Part shown: in pieces, positions 48,701 through 56,415 of the stretch
Position numbering within the stretch: the stretch's first letter is position 1
How the letters are laid out: every line of letters begins with the position of its first letter
Assembly (NCBI GenBank): GCA_036571765.1
Contig: BROE01000011.1
Coordinates: 7,288,789 to 7,352,788, forward strand
DNA from: Plecoglossus altivelis
Lineage: Eukaryota; Chordata; Actinopteri; Osmeriformes; Plecoglossidae
Direction of reading: 5' to 3'
DNA length: 64,000 nucleotides
Program-made: the position numbers and the translations under genes
Notes under the pieces: model-generated
Seen by the model: the letters and a program-made list of their open reading frames with translations, nothing else
The model's database searches: none
Told to the model about the DNA's origin: nothing

Positions 48701-50844
48701 AACTTTATGTTTAATCTGGTTTCACTTCCAACAGCCCCCCAGCCCGCTGCACCAAACTGGAAAGGTCAGCCCGTCGTACAGAGACCAGGGGTGATAATAT
48801 TATTATCAACGCCTTAAACTGAAACATCATATCAGTGCTGCCTCTCCCTGCCCACCTGTGCCCCTCGTTTGACCTTTACCTGGTGGTGCTGATTACTTGG
48901 AAAATGTCAGGGTACTCATTGCTCTCTACCCAGAGTGGAAGCGGTTACGCAGGGACTCACCAAGTGGGGGAAGGGCTGAGGGAGGGGGAGGGGGAGAGGA
49001 GGGGGCTGTTTGCTGATTACTGAAGTTGTTCTTTTGGAGGATTTCTCCCTGGGCCTTTTCTTATCAGCATAGGAAAACAGTGATTCTGCTGGGGAGAAAA
49101 TGTTCTTAGATGTACTGAGAGAGAGAGAGAAAGACAGAGAGAGACAGAGAGAGACTTAGAGAGACTTAGAGAGACAGAGAGAGACAGAGAGAGAGACTCT
49201 CTGGGAGGCAGTAGATGGATGGGTGAGTACATCTCGTCAGAGCTCAGAGAGACTGAGCCTGGCTTCCTGGGGCTATGGTTGTGTTAGTTGTTACTGTGAT
49301 GAGTCCAGACTGCTGTTTAGATGTTCTGAGCAGAGAGGCACCCAGAGCAGCCTGGAGCTGCAACACATCCAACAGTTGACCAGCTAGAGGAACGTCAAAC
49401 CGAGCAGAGACTCTAGTACACAACACTTTAGTTATTTGAAGATGTGACTTCAGGGTGACTTCAAATGACACACCCTAAGTTGAAGTAGAGAGCGCAGCTA
49501 TTTAGACTTTTAACTGGAACACATCAATTTGAAAGTTCTTCCAAGCTAAACTCTTTTTCTTTACACGCTCTCTCCATCTCTCTGCCTCTCTCTATCTCTT
49601 CCCCTCTCTCTCCCTTCCTGTTCTCTGTAGGTGATCAAAGCCATCGAGGATGGCTTCCGCCTGCCCGCGCCCATCAACTGCCCGCCCCACCTGCACCAGC
49701 TGATGCTGGACTGCTGGCAGAAGGAGAGGACGGAGAGGCCCACTTTCAGCCAGGTCCACTCTGCCCTCAGCAAGAGCATTCGCTCCCCTGATGGCATGGG
49801 CTCCTCCACTCTGGCACGCAGGTGACGTCCCACCCACAACACAGATCAGACTTCTTTCATCTTATTCTAAACAGTATGAAGATTCTACATGAGGATGAAG
49901 TTATTCACGTTTTAAAAGTTGTCATCCCTCCTTCCCTGCCTCTCTCCTCCTCCCTCCTCCCTTCCTTGCCTGCTCCTCCCCCCACAGGACGCTAGGCTCC
50001 TCCATCTCTTTGGCAGACAGGACTCTTCCCTCCTTCCCCACCTTCAACTCTGTGGGGGAGTGGCTGGACGCTGTAGACATGGGGAGGTACAAGGACAACT
50101 TCACAGCTGCAGGATACTGCTACCTGGAGTCTGTGGCCCGTATGACCGTCCAGTGAGTTAACCTCCTCCATTGCTAGTGTGTAGTGTACAGTCTGACCTG
50201 TGTGTAGTGTACAGTCTGACCTGTGTGCAGTGTACAGTCTGACCTCTGTGTAGTGTGGAGTCTGACCTGTGTGTAGTGTGCAGTCTGACCTGTGTGCAGT
50301 GTACAGTCTGACCTGTGTGTAGTGTACAGTCTGACCTGTGTGCAGTGTACAGTCTGACCTCTGTGTAGTGTACAGTCTGACCTGTGTGTAGTGTACAGTC
50401 TGACCTGTGTGCAATGTACCGTCTGACCTGTGTGTAGTGTACAGTCTGACCTGTGTGTAGTGTACCGTCTGACCTGTGTGTAGTGTACAGTCTGACCTGT
50501 GTGTAGTGTGCAGTCTGACCTGTGTGTAGTGTGCAGTCTGACCTGTGTGTAGTGTGGAATCTGACCTGTGTGTAGTGTACAGTCTGACCTGTGTGTAGAG
50601 TGCAGTCTGACCTGTGTGTAGGTGGAGTCTGACCTGTGTGTAGTGTACAGTCTGACCTGTGTGTAGTGTACAGTCTGACCTGTGTGTAGTGTACAGTCTG
50701 ACCTGGCATGTTCTCTCCATGTCCTGCAGAGATGTTCTGAGCCTGGGCATTACGTCCCTGGAGCACCAGAAGCTCATCCTGGCTGCCATCCAGACCCTCC
50801 GAGCGCAGGTCATCCAGATGCATGGCCGCGGGGTTCAGGTCTAA
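22700..50844 (+). CDS. epha10: Ephrin type-A receptor 10-like pseudokinase (3' part of gene, 14 exons)
   Basis: Join of 22700-22855, 24901-25230, 34083-34207, 35071-35332, 35932-36040, 40810-40865, 44546-44671, 45073-45258, 46765-46826, 47001-47204, 47650-47802, 49631-49821, 49988-50152 and 50730-50844. All junctions are GT-AG and phases agree, giving 746 codons plus TAA. Domains in window numbering: cysteine-rich end 1-53, FNIII-1 about 54-162, FNIII-2 about 163-291, transmembrane helix about 302-326, juxtamembrane to about 385, kinase-like about 386-645, SAM about 670-735, tail GVQV. Eph receptors are single-pass membrane receptors for ephrins on neighbouring cells. EphA10 and EphB6 are the family's known pseudokinases. 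The HRR and SGFR motifs, the SLADRTLPSFPTF linker and the GVQV tail fit my recollection of EPHA10 better than EPHB6. The ligand-binding domain and start codon lie outside the window or were not recognised. The Eph assignment is near certain; the A10 assignment is strong but rests on memory. Confidence 0.93.
22856..24900 (+). other. epha10 intron (2.0 kb)
   Basis: This non-coding intron holds an AT-rich island just after the donor (about 22965-23095), a long GA/GACA simple repeat (23221-23453), scattered CA repeats (23620-23960, 24300-24318, 24444-24468) and a GGAA-rich stretch near 24090-24175. The acceptor has a C-rich tract (24869-24899). No coding signal was seen. Confidence 0.85.
23221..23453. 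repeat. GA/GACA microsatellite in epha10 intron
   Basis: (GA)n with regular gata and gaca interruptions, then a perfect (GA)n of about 50 bases at the 3' end. Confidence 0.95.
24901..25230 (+). CDS. epha10: epha10 exon: first fibronectin type III domain
   Basis: This 330-bp exon follows ctccttccag and ends at AGCTTGCCAG before gtaggg. It completes the CTR codon and encodes PPSPPKELVYTL, ILEWEAPSDTGG, the Cys cluster GCRRCVAGGCEACG, then LTERTVTVVNLLPNANYTFT and VNGVSE-like AVNG equivalents, a typical Eph FNIII-1. N-glycosylation sequons occur at NYT and NVS. The exon is clearly GC-richer than the surrounding introns. Phases are 1 and 1. Confidence 0.95.
25891..26010. repeat. GT/GC alternating array in epha10 intron
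   Basis: Alternating purine-pyrimidine sequence with gcgcgtg interruptions. Confidence 0.94.
28445..28610. repeat. GGT/GCT-rich minisatellite
   Basis: Units such as ggggctgctggtggtgctgc repeated imperfectly, strongly G-rich on the plus strand. Confidence 0.9.
31897..31966. repeat. 13-bp minisatellite
   Basis: Five tandem copies of gactgaaagagag. Confidence 0.92.
32570..32840. mobile_element. Candidate dispersed repeat fragment, unclassified
   Basis: The stretch starts with caagttcaagttgtgcttta and contains ttgtcattccgctaca and gttgaacgaaatgtcg, followed by an A/T-rich tail with tacaaac repeats. It resembles a dispersed sequence type common in fish genomes, from memory. No coding region or clear terminal repeats were seen, so the class is unknown. 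Confidence 0.35.
34083..34207 (+). CDS. epha10: epha10 exon: second fibronectin type III domain, first half
   Basis: This 125-bp exon follows cctctctag and ends at TATGAGAAG before gtatag. It encodes APSLVSELRAEKVDQRSVTL followed by VWREPSYPNSSRTEYEIKYY, the first strands of Eph FNIII-2. It contains one N-glycosylation sequon (NSS). Its length matches the usual Eph exon at this place. The donor is followed within about 30 bases by a long CA/ATAC repeat. Confidence 0.94.
34208..35070 (+). other. epha10 intron with (ATAC)n array
   Basis: This 863-bp intron contains a CA-rich tract, an (ATAC)n tetranucleotide array at about 34338-34430, a GT/GC run (34710-34780) and a CA run (34827-34848). The acceptor is cccccctcag. 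No coding signal is visible. Confidence 0.85.
34338..34430. repeat. (ATAC)n tetranucleotide array
   Basis: About 15 perfect ATAC units followed by agtacatac variants. Confidence 0.96.
35071..35332 (+). CDS. epha10: epha10 exon: second FNIII domain, second half, with Ser/Pro insertion
   Basis: This 262-bp exon encodes EQRDQSYSTVKTAATRISVN then NLKPGTAYVFLIRPF, typical of Eph FNIII-2. A Ser/Pro-rich stretch of about 30 residues follows, ending in eleven consecutive Ser (35245-35277), before AIDYGAYSQPLELQTLGE. The usual Eph exon here is about 163 bp from memory, so the excess of 99 bp is an in-frame insertion of 33 codons made of TCC/TCT/CCC-like units. Reading frame and splice sites are intact, so it should be translated. 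The long antisense reading frame across this exon is a shadow. Confidence 0.93.
35333..35931 (+). other. epha10 intron with GT arrays
   Basis: This 599-bp intron holds two GT-rich arrays (35640-35745 and 35846-35885) and a CT-rich stretch just after the donor. The donor is gtgagt and the acceptor is ttctacag. No coding signal was seen. Confidence 0.85.
35932..36040 (+). CDS. epha10: epha10 exon: transmembrane helix
   Basis: This 109-bp exon encodes LALASSEQNP and then a hydrophobic helix of about 24 residues (VVIIVVISVAALIMLMSMGV then GLLIW), ending in the basic stop-transfer residues RR. This is the single membrane pass between the FNIII domains and the cytoplasmic part. The donor sits directly at a CA repeat (AG then gtacacacacac). 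Confidence 0.94.
36041..36545. repeat. Imperfect CA array starting at a splice donor
   Basis: About 500 bases of CA repeat with cagccacacac and ctagccatacac variants, beginning at the first intron base after the transmembrane exon. Confidence 0.95.
37570..37800. repeat. CT-rich simple repeat
   Basis: (TC)n with tctccctc and ttctctctc variants. Yields Ser/Leu or Arg/Glu frames only. Confidence 0.94.
39832..40640. repeat. Two tandem copies of a 420-bp segment with indel noise
   Basis: Copy one is about 39832-40250 and copy two about 40252-40640. The first 70 bases (from cccccgaccccgagcctcag) are identical. After that copy two repeatedly lacks one base of a doublet (gcaattgcaactgc against gcattgcactgc). 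This looks like two assemblies of one locus joined in tandem. Confidence 0.88.
40810..40865 (+). CDS. epha10: epha10 exon: start of juxtamembrane segment
   Basis: This short 56-bp exon lies between ctccttcag and gtaagt. In the phase set by the previous exon it reads RQCGYSKASQEGDEELYFQ, which fits the family pattern of CGYSKAKQ-like residues after the membrane helix. It is too short for open-frame tracks and was placed by phase and splice sites. Confidence 0.93.
41207..41472. repeat. 23-bp GA minisatellite
   Basis: Tandem units of gagatggagagactgaggag plus gga, with shorter variants. Confidence 0.93.
42318..42545. repeat. 25-bp GT-rich minisatellite
   Basis: About nine units of tgtgtgactgtgtgtgtgct plus tgtag with small length variants. 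Confidence 0.93.
42719..42770. repeat. GA microsatellite
   Basis: A near-perfect (GA)n run of about 50 bases. Confidence 0.95.
43370..43920. other. A-rich anomalous block in epha10 intron
   Basis: The block of about 550 bases is dominated by runs of A broken by single T or G, unlike any neighbour. It lacks a clear repeat unit. It could be a degraded poly(A)-rich insertion or, more likely, poor-quality sequence. Confidence 0.6.
44546..44671 (+). CDS. epha10: epha10 exon: juxtamembrane and start of kinase-like domain
   Basis: This 126-bp exon encodes FKIPTRRTYIDPETCED, LVQAVHAFAKELDNSSIKIE and RIVHTG. The Eph juxtamembrane signature TYIDPxTYEDP is present, but the second regulatory Tyr is Cys here. 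The end begins the glycine-rich loop, where the first Gly is His (VHTGDFG rather than IGxGxFG). Confidence 0.95.
44672..45072 (+). other. epha10 intron, CT-rich
   Basis: This 401-bp intron is dominated by a degenerate CT repeat (44705-44945). The donor is gtgaca and the acceptor is cccctgcag. It contains no coding signal beyond repeat-derived Ser/Leu frames. Confidence 0.85.
45073..45258 (+). CDS. epha10: epha10 exon: kinase N-lobe (glycine loop, VAIK, helix C)
   Basis: This 186-bp exon encodes GDFGEVCRGCLKLPSKREL, PVAIKTLRAG and FLSEAGILGQFDHSNIIRLE. The ATP-anchoring Lys of VAIK and the helix-C Glu (LSEAG) are both kept, which is notable for a receptor otherwise lacking catalytic residues. 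Length matches the usual Eph exon. The donor is gtgagt. Confidence 0.96.
45259..46764 (+). other. epha10 intron (1.5 kb)
   Basis: This intron holds a GA-rich block (45310-45430), CA repeats (45690-45840), unique sequence with two CT patches, and a GT run that reaches almost to the acceptor (46740-46759). No exon was seen. Confidence 0.82.
46765..46826 (+). CDS. epha10: epha10 exon: kinase hinge
   Basis: This 62-bp exon encodes GNTMMIVVESMSNGALDSFL plus R. The family motif MIVTEYMENGSLD is recognisable. The gatekeeper Thr is Val and the hinge Tyr is Ser here. The 3' splice site is preceded by a GT repeat rather than a normal pyrimidine tract. The donor is gtaagt. Confidence 0.94.
46827..47000 (+). 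other. epha10 short intron
   Basis: This 174-bp intron lies between gtaagt and a C-rich acceptor tract ending cacgctgcag. No repeat of note is present. Confidence 0.88.
47001..47204 (+). CDS. epha10: epha10 exon: degenerate catalytic loop and DFG region
   Basis: This 204-bp exon encodes KHEGQLSILQLMDVLAGVAS, GMKYLTEMGFVHRRLAAHKV, LVNANLGCKVSGFRPLQEEK and LEQVYTTL. HRDLAARN of active Ephs reads HRRLAAHK, so both the catalytic Asp and the metal-binding Asn are gone. DFG reads GFR. The activation-loop Tyr (VYTT) remains. The exon is six bases shorter than the usual Eph exon, from memory. Confidence 0.96.
47205..47649 (+). other. epha10 intron with CA minisatellite
   Basis: This 445-bp intron begins at the donor gtgagc and passes at once into an imperfect array of cacacacacctactaa units (about 47208-47540). 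The acceptor is cccctgtag. Confidence 0.88.
47208..47540. repeat. CA-rich minisatellite adjacent to splice donor
   Basis: Units of cacacacacctactaa in many variants, decaying to the right. Confidence 0.94.
47650..47802 (+). CDS. epha10: epha10 exon: kinase C-lobe (APE, DVWSFG)
   Basis: This 153-bp exon encodes HGGKSVVLWSAPEAIQYHRY, SSASDVWSFGIVMWEVMSYG and ERPYWDMGNQD. Structural C-lobe motifs (APE and DVWSFG) are intact, as expected for a folded pseudokinase. The exon is flanked by ctgtag and gtgagt. Confidence 0.96.
47803..49630 (+). other. epha10 intron (1.8 kb), largely unique sequence
   Basis: This intron is unusually poor in simple repeats between about 48010 and 48800, with AT-rich conserved-looking sequence. 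A GA repeat lies at 49118-49200 and a CT tract precedes the acceptor (49565-49630). No coding signal was seen. Confidence 0.82.
49631..49821 (+). CDS. epha10: epha10 exon: end of kinase-like domain
   Basis: This 191-bp exon encodes VIKAIEDGFRLPAPINCPPH, LHQLMLDCWQKERTERPTFS and QVHSALSKSIRSPDGMGSS. It contains the conserved DCWQKxRxxRPxF C-lobe end. It ends in phase 2 before gtgacg. Confidence 0.95.
49988..50152 (+). CDS. epha10: epha10 exon: linker and first half of SAM domain
   Basis: This 165-bp exon follows ccccccacag. It encodes RTLGSSISLADRTLPSFPTF, NSVGEWLDAVDMGRYKDNFT and AAGYCYLESVARMTVQ. The VGEWLDAVDMGRYKDNF part is the start of a SAM domain, a protein interaction module at the C terminus of Eph receptors. 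The SLADR-SFPTF linker resembles EPHA10 as I recall it. The donor is gtgagt. Confidence 0.95.
50153..50729 (+). repeat. Intron filled by a 23-bp minisatellite
   Basis: From about 50172 to 50702 nearly the whole intron between the two SAM exons consists of about 23 tandem copies of a 23-bp unit of the form ctgacctgtgtgtagtgtac plus agt, with a few single-base variants. It gives long spurious frames on the minus strand. The acceptor ccatgtcctgcag lies just beyond the array. Confidence 0.95.
50730..50844 (+). CDS. epha10: epha10 terminal exon: SAM end and PDZ-type tail
   Basis: This exon encodes QDVLSLGITSLEHQKLILAA, IQTLRAQVIQMHGRGVQV and then TAA. The LGIT-HQKLIL pattern is the last SAM helix. 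The final V-Q-V fits a class II PDZ ligand, a usual Eph ending. The phase joins the preceding exon exactly. Confidence 0.95.
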
Positions 50845-51870
50845 CACACAAGCGCGGGCAGAAGTATGGAGAGATAGGTGGATGGATGGATGGATTGACA
50901 GAGCATAGGAGGGGTGGAGAGGTGGACAGAGAGATCTGCACAAACCCCTACTTCCTCCTCCTATCCCTCCCTCTCTCTCAAGCCTCGTCCTGTCACATGA
51001 TTAGGGTGCTCTGAGAAACCTAAGTGATGTGACCTCAGCCTGCCTCTTGAACAGCGTGGAAGGCTGGTCCTGAACCAGCCCTTACAGAGATATGAAGACC
51101 AGTCTGATAGAAACACTGTCTGGGCCAGCCTGTGTACTGCTGATCATAGAACTGGACTTAACTTCAATGGAGAACGGCTGTGTAGGCTGGGGTACACAAG
51201 TTCCCCTGCAGGAGCTGACCTCAGAGCGTCTGGGAAAGTAGAAGATTGACCTCGGCTTCTATAGAAGGGAAATAGGGGAACTGGCTTCAGGTCAGACATT
51301 GAAAAGTGTGTCGGAGAGAAGGTGCCTCCGTCTGGGAACACTGGCTCCTCTTCCTCCTGGAGCTCTGACAGACTGGGGTGATCTCATGACCGGTCACATG
51401 ACTGATCCGTATTGGGTGACCTGAGACAGGGCTGTGCAGAGCCACTGTCAACCAATCACCTGGCAGTATTCTACTGATGAAGATGACCAACGTGGAGGAA
51501 ATGATTGTTGAACTCTATGAACTGTAAATCAATGATGAAGGAAGGGTTAACGTGTTTGTTTGACTGTTCATTGTCTGTCTGTCCTCAATTTCCAATGCTT
51601 CTGTTCTTCCTGAATGTTTATCAGACGTTACCTTGTATTCTTCCTCTGTCACCTGCGTGGGAACTTCTTGTCCAGACAAGATTTAAACAACCTTGTATGG
51701 CAGTTAAAGTCATCAGAGGAATTAACCTGATTATTTATTTATATTTATATGTTTACAGACCCCTCCAGAACCTCTCAACATTTAGAAATGGTTTGGGTCC
51801 AAGCAAGACGTTCTATTTACTTTGGTTCATTTGTTTCAGTATTACAATAAATGTTGTGAAAGTATGTCCT
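50845..51870 (+). other. epha10: Probable epha10 3' UTR
   Basis: Unique sequence follows the TAA with no further open gene structure. It becomes AT-rich towards 51700-51860 and ends near an AATAAA at 51846-51851. A second hexamer (ATTAAA, 53400-53405) could serve a longer form. The extent is inferred, not proven. Confidence 0.55.
51846..51851 (+). promoter_or_regulatory. Candidate polyadenylation signal AATAAA for epha10
   Basis: A canonical AATAAA occurs about 1 kb after the epha10 stop, followed by GT-rich sequence (tgttgtgaaagtatgt), the usual downstream pattern. Confidence 0.5.
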
Positions 51871-52940
51871 CAAGTTGGGGGCATTTCCTTAGAAAGTGTG
51901 TCAAGCCTGGGCTACTATCTTGAAGTCTGTGGAAAAGTCCCTTGTTAAACAGTACTGTGTTAAGCCACGATGAAGGGAGATGGAAGTTGTGGATGTTTCC
52001 AGTGTTCTCTGAGTAACACAGTGTTTCCCTAAAACATATCGACGTGTACTTGAAGACAGAGTCAGAACGTTTTCAGTTAGGAGGCTCAGGTCGTATTGAA
52101 CTTTATGAAACGGACTGACATGTCCCCTTGGCAGTGTTGTCCTGTTTGGCAGTACAGCTCTATTGTCATTGATATTTGATCTCGACAGCAGTAGTGGGTC
52201 CTACATGTATCCTTCCATGGGAGAGTGGAGGCACAGGGAGCTACAAAAACCTTGAGCGTTTGTGACGCACTCACTTAGCGATGATGTCAGAGCATGATAC
52301 TTCCTGGTCTTTAAATAGCTCTTTTAACGTTGGTGAGAATGAACGGCTGTGTGTCATATGACAGTGATATTATCAACTGACACAGTGCGCCTCAGAGTCT
52401 CCGGTCCAGCTCTGCTTGCTTCTGACAGAAGTATTTCAGAGCCATGGTTCTGATCCACCAGGTGAACGTCAGCGTGGCAGTGATTGTGCAGTCGTCAGGT
52501 CATGTTTCAGGCCAGCACTGTAAGCGCTGTCAAACACAATGTCACAATATTCCTACACCTCCGGAAGTCTCTCCTTGTGGTCATGTGACCTCTGCCCTTT
52601 GTCTGGGATGGAACTCATCACAGGCAGCATTGAATTGTAACATATTTTGGGGGCATTATTTTGACTTGTATTTATAGAGATACACAATCGATGTCTCACT
52701 TTCTTTCAGTTTGAATTGTTTTCTGTATCATGTAACCAGGTGGTTTCTAGTATGAAAGGATTAACTGTCTCTTTTCTCTCTTATACAAGTTTCTCTTTTT
52801 CTCTCTGTGGTTATTTTGCGTCAACATAGTATAAGTCCATATCATGTTCTATAAAGATACTCTTACACACAATTAGTCTCTCTCTCTCTCTCCCTCTCTG
52901 TCTCGCCCTCTGTCACTTCAAGACATACACTCTCTATCTT

Positions 52941-53013
<73 letters not shown>

Positions 53014-55777
53014 TAAGAATATACCTTTTCCTCTCTTGAACACACACTAAACTGGACCCTGTCACTATTGCAAATGAGACTCTTTCCCTCGTTATACTTC
53101 TCTGCCACTCTCTCTTTCTGCCACTCCGGCTCTCCCCTCAACAGACACTATAAGGATATATGTTAAATACTGTAAATATGTATTTGAAAATGCAATCTAT
53201 TTTTATAATTTGTTTGAAGAACAATGTGTTGAACATAATATCTGCTCACTGTGTAAGGGGTTTATTGTTTGAAGTTAGGACCTTAGCCAAAATACTTGGG
53301 TGTTTGGAATATAAAACAAAAAAAGATTTTTTTTGTTTGTTTTTTGATGATTTTTACCTGTTAGAATAACAGATGGCTGTTGCAATATTGAAACGTGTTA
53401 TTAAAAAATCTCCAGTACTAATTGTTGTGTGTGTGTGTGTGTGTTAATCAATGCAGTTCCCAGAGTCCATCTGAGCACTCCAGGTCCTCCTCTCCCTCAC
53501 CTGCAGATGAAGCAGCTCGCTGGTAGACCCACCACACTGTCCTCACCCACCCACCCTGCCTAGTCTAATGTCTCCACCGTTTACACTTTCAATTACCTCT
53601 CCCCCTTCTATCTCTCTTTCTCTCTCTTGCTCTCTGTTTCTCTCCAGGGTCTATCCATCAAATGGACGTATTAAGGAGGGTCTTTTTAACTACTGCCTTT
53701 TTCTAGTCCTCTCCTCCCACTCATCGCACTGGGGCTGGGAGAGTGTGAAATGACGGTATATGCAAATAAATCCTGCCCTTCTATATGCTGGATGTAGGCA
53801 ACTGTAGGTATGTGCAAATCTGTGTGGGCTCACCTGCATGTGTGTGTATGCACGTAGCTGCTCATGCATGCGTGTGGGCTTTTGCTACAGAATTAGTTTG
53901 GTTATTTACCTTGGCACAAATCCATCAAGTTTTATATTAAAATCTTATTGAATCAGAGAATTTTCTAGGCAAGGTAATGAGTTTCATCTTTATCCCATGG
54001 CTGGCTGCCTACCTGCAAAGTAAATACACACAGGCAGTAATACTTCAAGCAGTCTTCCATTTACAACCCTCTTCTCTGCTCTCAGATTGAAACCTCTCTG
54101 GTTAATATGCGTGATAGGATTAACATGTTTATAACTGTGTAGACCAGGCCTGGCACGAGACAGATGGACACCGCAACCACAAGAGAACTGTTTTCTGATT
54201 GGATGATTGTGAAATGACCTCGTCATAACCTTTGCTTACATAAGCATCAGAACATCAACAGTCTTGCCTCATACCTGAGCTGCAAAGAACCGTGCTCCGA
54301 TTGGCCAGGAGAAGCGCTCGGGTGAAGATCTGTACGTTGACTGCAGAGAGGGGGAGGGAAAGACGTGCCACGATGGAACAAAAGAATCAAGAGGAAAGAA
54401 AGAGGAAGTGAGAGAAATGGTGAGAAGATGCCTGGTTCTTAGCCAGGCGTCAGTTGAGGGCCTATCGTTCTCCCTCCCCTTGTTCTCCTTCTCCGTTTCT
54501 TCCTCCCTCCCTGGGCAGATTAAAGGGAGCGTAGAAAGGAGAACGGAGTCCACCTCTAAATCAGTGTGAAGGAGAAACTTCCCTTGCTACTGAAGTTGCT
54601 CCCTGCTCTCTGGCCAAGCATGCCGCTGCTCAAATCGGCTTTGAGAAATTAATCCCTGCATTGTGGAGGCGAATAAACAAACGAAGACAGTACAGGGACC
54701 AGTGTGTATGTGTGTCTTTGTGCGTGTGCGTGTGCGTGTGAGTGTGTGTGTGTGTGTGTGTGTGTTTCGCAAGGAGCACTGAGAGCCAGAGCTATTCTAG
54801 GTGAACATGTGTGTATGTGCTGAGAGCTGAGGGGGCTGGGAGAGTGTGTGTGTGTGTGTGAGAGAGAGATTGCGTGTGTCAGAGAGAAAGAGAGAGAGAG
54901 AGAGAGAGGTGTGGGGGTGAAAGATGTGTAAAATGAAGGAAATGAGGTAGAAAAGGTCTGAACAATCCTCTTGAGCCCCCCTGAGAGAAAAGATTCCATC
55001 CTCCTACGTTCTCCTTTTCTCTCTCCGTCCCTTTAACCATCTTTCTCTCTCCCTTCTCTTCTCTCTCGCACGTTCTCCTGTGCTCAACTTATTCAACTGA
55101 TTACTGGCTCTGTCTCTCCTTCAATCATCCTATCTCTCCTCCTCATGGGATGGGAAGCCAGTAGTTCCCAGTACTTTCCTCTGCAGTCCTTTCTATCACC
55201 GTGTCCTCTCTGCAGTCCCCCCGTCCCTTTATACATCCATCTGTCCTTCCCTCTGCCCTCCAAGCCCCTCTGTCTAAGCGCGTGGGCCGCCTGGGCACAC
55301 CACGCATCCCAGTGTTGGGTGAGCTCAGATTCAACTCTGACAGACGGCCTGCTGTAGCTGTAGCTGACTGACAGACTGACTGAGTCTTGCAGAGGTTTTG
55401 GATATCCACAGTACTAATGTACGCTTCTAGTCTGACTGTTCAGTGTCTACTGTTGCATCATTCTTTGTTCGAGGCAGATCAGGTTCCTGAGGGGGAGGAG
55501 GGGGAGGAGGGGGAGGGCAAACCAAACCTCTGTCTGAAAAGAATGGAGAGGGGAGGAATGGAGATCAGAAATATGTAAATCTGACAAGGACCTCCGACAA
55601 CACTGCAGCAGAATGTATCTGATTGATCTGACAGCAGTTCCAGTGGGCTGGAATGTTGCTGGGTGAGTTTCGAAACAGAAGCATTGTGAGGTCCTGCACT
55701 GTCACCTGGTGGTGGATGCGAACATAGCGTCTCTCGAAATCTGTTCCTTCACACAACTAACTTCATGGATAAATTGT
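51871..55777. other. Intergenic DNA between convergent epha10 and prep
   Basis: Mostly unique sequence. It contains CT and GA patches (52879-53000, 54880-54910), short GT/CA runs (53427-53445, 54739-54766) and AT-rich stretches (53160-53410, 53880-53960). One 66-bp segment on the minus strand (54275-54340) has clean exon-like borders but no recognised product. No other gene was identified. Confidence 0.7.
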
Positions 55778-55783
55778 TTTATT
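55778..55783 (-). promoter_or_regulatory. Candidate polyadenylation signal AATAAA for prep
   Basis: The plus-strand TTTATT reads AATAAA on the minus strand, about 340 bases past the prep stop codon, in AT-rich sequence. No closer canonical hexamer was noticed. Confidence 0.45.
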
Positions 55784-56120
55784 ATAGTAAACATGATAAT
55801 AGAAAGGTATAGAAACAAAGACAACAACATATTATTAAAAATGATTTATACAAACGATTTGTGTCCATGAATGCATCAATGAAAAGATAAGCCGATTTGT
55901 AAGTATTCGTTTTGTAAACTTTTTAACTGTGATTGGACTTTGATTAAGTAACTGTAATGAACCATCTCCAGCATTAGTATTGTTCTTCCCTATTCAACCA
56001 TTCCAAACTCCATCTTCCTCCCCTCTGCCTCCATCCTTCTCTCCCACCATTTCTCTCTAATATCTACCTTTCTACTCCTACCTAGTATCCTCCTCTTAGC
56101 CCCCCCCCCACCGCTCTCCG

Positions 56121-56415
56121 TCACTCTCTCCATTTCAGCCCCAGGGTCTGGGCGATGAAGCAGTAGATGTCTGTGTCCTCCAGGATGGCCTTGGCGGTGG
56201 GCTTGCCCGCCCCGTGCCCGCTGCGGGTGTCCACCCGGACCAGGAGGGGCTGCTGCTGCCCAGGGCTGCTGCCCACCCCGTGCTGCAGGGCTGCACAGTA
56301 CTTGAGGGTGTGCAGGGGCACCACACGGTCATCATGGTCAGCTGTCAGCAGAAGGATGGCAGGGTAGGGGGGGCCGGAGTAGGAGGGCGGGGGCAAGTTG
56401 TGGAGGGGGGAGTAT
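56121..56415 (-). CDS. prep: prep terminal exon: catalytic Asp and His
   Basis: This exon encodes YSPLHNLPPPSYSGPPYPAI, LLLTADHDDRVVPLHTLKYC, AALQHGVGSSPGQQQPLLVR, VDTRSGHGAGKPTAKAILED and TDIYCFIAQTLGLKWRE, then TGA. Asp640 lies in DHDDRV and His679 in SGHGAGK. The C terminus differs from mammalian forms but has nearly the same length. Confidence 0.96.

Noticed and set aside
50165..50705. Regular 23-bp repeats resembling a CRISPR array
   Set aside because: There are no unique spacers; units are directly tandem, in an animal intron.
49992..50813. Minus-strand frames of more than 260 codons with a repeating GQTVHYTQVRLYTT pattern
   Set aside because: This is the 23-bp intronic minisatellite read three units at a time, antisense to the SAM exons; not a repeat protein.
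22700..50844. EphB6 as an alternative identity
   Set aside because: The linker with SLADR-SFPTF, the VYTT activation loop and the GVQV ending fit EPHA10 better, as far as memory allows without alignment.
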